Assembly (NCBI RefSeq): GCF_029846635.1
Contig: NZ_JARVTG010000001.1
Coordinates: 2,175,001 to 2,239,000 of the forward strand
Reading direction: 5' to 3'
Length of the DNA stretch: 64,000 nucleotides
DNA from: Pokkaliibacter sp. MBI-7
GTDB lineage: Bacteria; Pseudomonadota; Gammaproteobacteria; Pseudomonadales; Balneatricaceae
Shown: positions 62,726 through 64,000 of the stretch, one piece after another
Numbering within the stretch: the first letter of the stretch is position 1
Layout: every line of letters begins with the position of its first letter
Notes under the pieces: model-generated
Told to the model about the DNA's origin: nothing
Seen by the model: the letters and a program-made list of their open reading frames with translations, nothing else
Database searches by the model: none
Program-made: the position numbers and the translations under genes

Positions 62726-64000
62726 ATGACGCTGTCTCCACCCTGCCGCCCCCTGTCTCTGCTGCTGATCACCGCACTGGTGCTGGCGACCATGCTGGGG
62801 GTGATGTATCTGGCCGGGCGCTATATGACCCGCACCAGTCTGCAGAAGGAATCGGTACAGCTGGATGAGCAGTTGCAGCTTTATGCAGGCCAGCTCACTA
62901 CGCTGATCGAACGCTTCCGCAGTCTGCCCGCGGTACTGGCCCTTGATCCGGATATTCGTCAGGCCCTCAGTGAGCCCCTGACCCCGGCGTTACAGCAGCG
63001 GCTCAACCTCAAACTGGAGCGCATCAACAGCGCAGCGCACTCTTCCACGCTGGAACTGATGCGCGCCGACGGTCTGGCCATCGCCGCCAGTAACTGGCGC
63101 CTGCCGACCAGCTACGTCAATCACAACTACGGCTTTCGTCCCTACTTCCTGCAAACCCGGGAAACCGGCAGTGGCCGCTTCTATGGCGTCGGCGTGATCA
63201 GCGGTATCCCCGGTTACTTTCTGTCCAGCGCTGTGATGGATGAGCAGGGCCGCTTTCTCGGCGCCATCGTGGTCAAACTGGAGTTTCCCGAACTGGAAGA
63301 AAGCTGGGCGCAGAGTCAGGACATCCTGCTGGTCAGCGATGCCCGTGGCATCGTCTTTATCGCTAACCATCCGCACTGGCGCTACCGCACCCTGAAACCG
63401 CTGAGCAGCTGGGATGAACAGGAGCTGCAGGCCACCCGCCAGTATGACAAGGTCAGGCTGCAACCCTTGCAGCTGCTGACTCAGCAGGCACTGGGGCCGT
63501 CCAGCCAGCGTGTGCAGCTGCGTCTGCCCGACGGCCAGCAGGGCGACTACCTTTGGCAGTCACAGCCGCTGCTTCACGACGGCTGGACCCTGCATCTGCT
63601 GCGTGACCCGAACCCCGGCCTTACCGGTGTCACCGCAGCACGGCTGGCGGCAGCCGGGGCCTGGCTGAGTCTGGTGTTTCTGCTGCTGTGGTTGCAGCAG
63701 CGACGGCGTCTGTATTTGCTGCGTCAACGCAGTCAGGCCGATCTGGAACAGCTGGTCGAGCAGCGCACTGCCGCGCTGCGCACCGCGCAGAATGGGCTGG
63801 TGCAGGCCGCCAAGCTGGCCGCACTGGGGCAGATGTCAGCTGCGCTGGCGCACGAACTGAATCAGCCGCTGACCGCCCAGCGTATGGAGCTGGCCAGCCT
63901 GCGCCTGCTGCTGGATCATCAGCGTCTGGACGAGGCACATCAGACCCTCAGCCGGCTGGACCTGTTGCTGCAACGCATGGCCGCCCTGACCAGCCACCTC
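62726..64000 (+). CDS. dctB: DctB-like sensor histidine kinase (partial, 3' end outside window)
   Basis: An open frame from ATG 62726 runs to the window end without a stop (425 codons). Order: TM1 (about 10-31), periplasmic Cache-type sensor (with SNWRLPTSYVNHNYGFRPYF and VVKLEFPELEESWAQ), TM2 (about 302-322), a coiled linker and the kinase H-box ALAHELNQPLT with H376. The H-box and sensor resemble DctB, which senses C4-dicarboxylates and controls their uptake with DctD. The ATP-binding domain would follow outside the window. No ribosome-binding site was judged strong. Confidence 0.85.
   Translation, partial: MTLSPPCRPLSLLLITALVLATMLGVMYLAGRYMTRTSLQKESVQLDEQLQLYAGQLTTLIERFRSLPAVLALDPDIRQALSEPLTPALQQRLNLKLERINSAAHSSTLELMRADGLAIAASNWRLPTSYVNHNYGFRPYFLQTRETGSGRFYGVGVISGIPGYFLSSAVMDEQGRFLGAIVVKLEFPELEESWAQSQDILLVSDARGIVFIANHPHWRYRTLKPLSSWDEQELQATRQYDKVRLQPLQLLTQQALGPSSQRVQLRLPDGQQGDYLWQSQPLLHDGWTLHLLRDPNPGLTGVTAARLAAAGAWLSLVFLLLWLQQRRRLYLLRQRSQADLEQLVEQRTAALRTAQNGLVQAAKLAALGQMSAALAHELNQPLTAQRMELASLRLLLDHQRLDEAHQTLSRLDLLLQRMAALTSHL

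Noticed and set aside
62587..62793. A 68-residue minus-strand frame ending in SIYATKLR
   Set aside because: It overlaps the start of the DctB-like gene, and its end is simply the reading of the IS903-like terminal repeat. No family match or ribosome-binding site.

Overview
The window looks like a chromosomal segment of a gammaproteobacterium, most likely of the Oceanospirillales or a nearby marine or plant-associated lineage. The evidence is the isc cluster with hscBA and iscX, the rlmN-pilW-rodZ-hisS-yfgM-bamB-der block, metX-metW next to a DUF4426 gene, type IV pilus genes, and a 16S 5' end with gammaproteobacterial sequence. The genus cannot be fixed from this sequence. Coding density is high and most genes sit in clear operons.

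Layout. 1-540: the 5' end of a 16S rRNA gene reading leftward, with an antitermination leader and two tandem sigma-70 promoters. 541-8614: a leftward housekeeping block (ndk, rlmN, pilW, rodZ, hisS, yfgM, bamB, der); ispG, often found between rodZ and hisS, is absent. 8703-15228: trmJ and the isc iron-sulfur operon (iscRSUA-hscBA-fdx-iscX), with an IscR-type operator over the iscR promoter. 15451-23220: suhB, secB-grxC-rhodanese, gpmI, an envC-like gene, a ctpA-type protease and yibQ. 23254-29858: pilT, then yggS-proC-yggT-yggU and metX-metW-GNAT-DUF4426. 29953-43290: signalling and accessory genes (CheY-PilZ-like regulator, PAS-GGDEF-EAL protein, a methyl-accepting chemotaxis protein behind a FliA-type promoter, ldhA, a quinone-reductase-like enzyme, a YihG-like acyltransferase, a CysJ-like diflavin reductase, a tiny glycine-rich lipoprotein). 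43371-49395: an ABC transporter plus CoA-transferase plus HMG-CoA-lyase-like operon that looks like an uptake and catabolism unit for a small organic acid. 50573-53076: divergent mtnA and mtnK of methionine salvage. 53118-59723: an anion transporter, a TetR regulator, an M50 protease with a C-terminal zinc ribbon, a TfoX C-terminal-domain protein and uvrD with a LexA-type box.

The most unusual part is the AT-rich stretch from about 59.9 to 62.5 kb. All its genes read leftward: a DUF2806 pseudogene, a LysE-family exporter and a 387-residue protein that appears to join an HNH nuclease to two PD-(D/E)XK-like nuclease domains. Between them are imperfect palindromes with the architecture of integron attC sites. 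No integrase is present, so this looks like an orphan cassette cluster inserted between uvrD and a DctB-like sensor kinase. Palindromic GGTATACC-centred repeats and an IS903-like terminal inverted repeat lie upstream of the nuclease gene. The nuclease is the best candidate for an undescribed defence-type system.

Other points: suhB encodes a protein that has lost most of the inositol-monophosphatase metal ligands, which fits a purely structural role in rRNA antitermination. The window ends inside a dctB-like sensor kinase gene.
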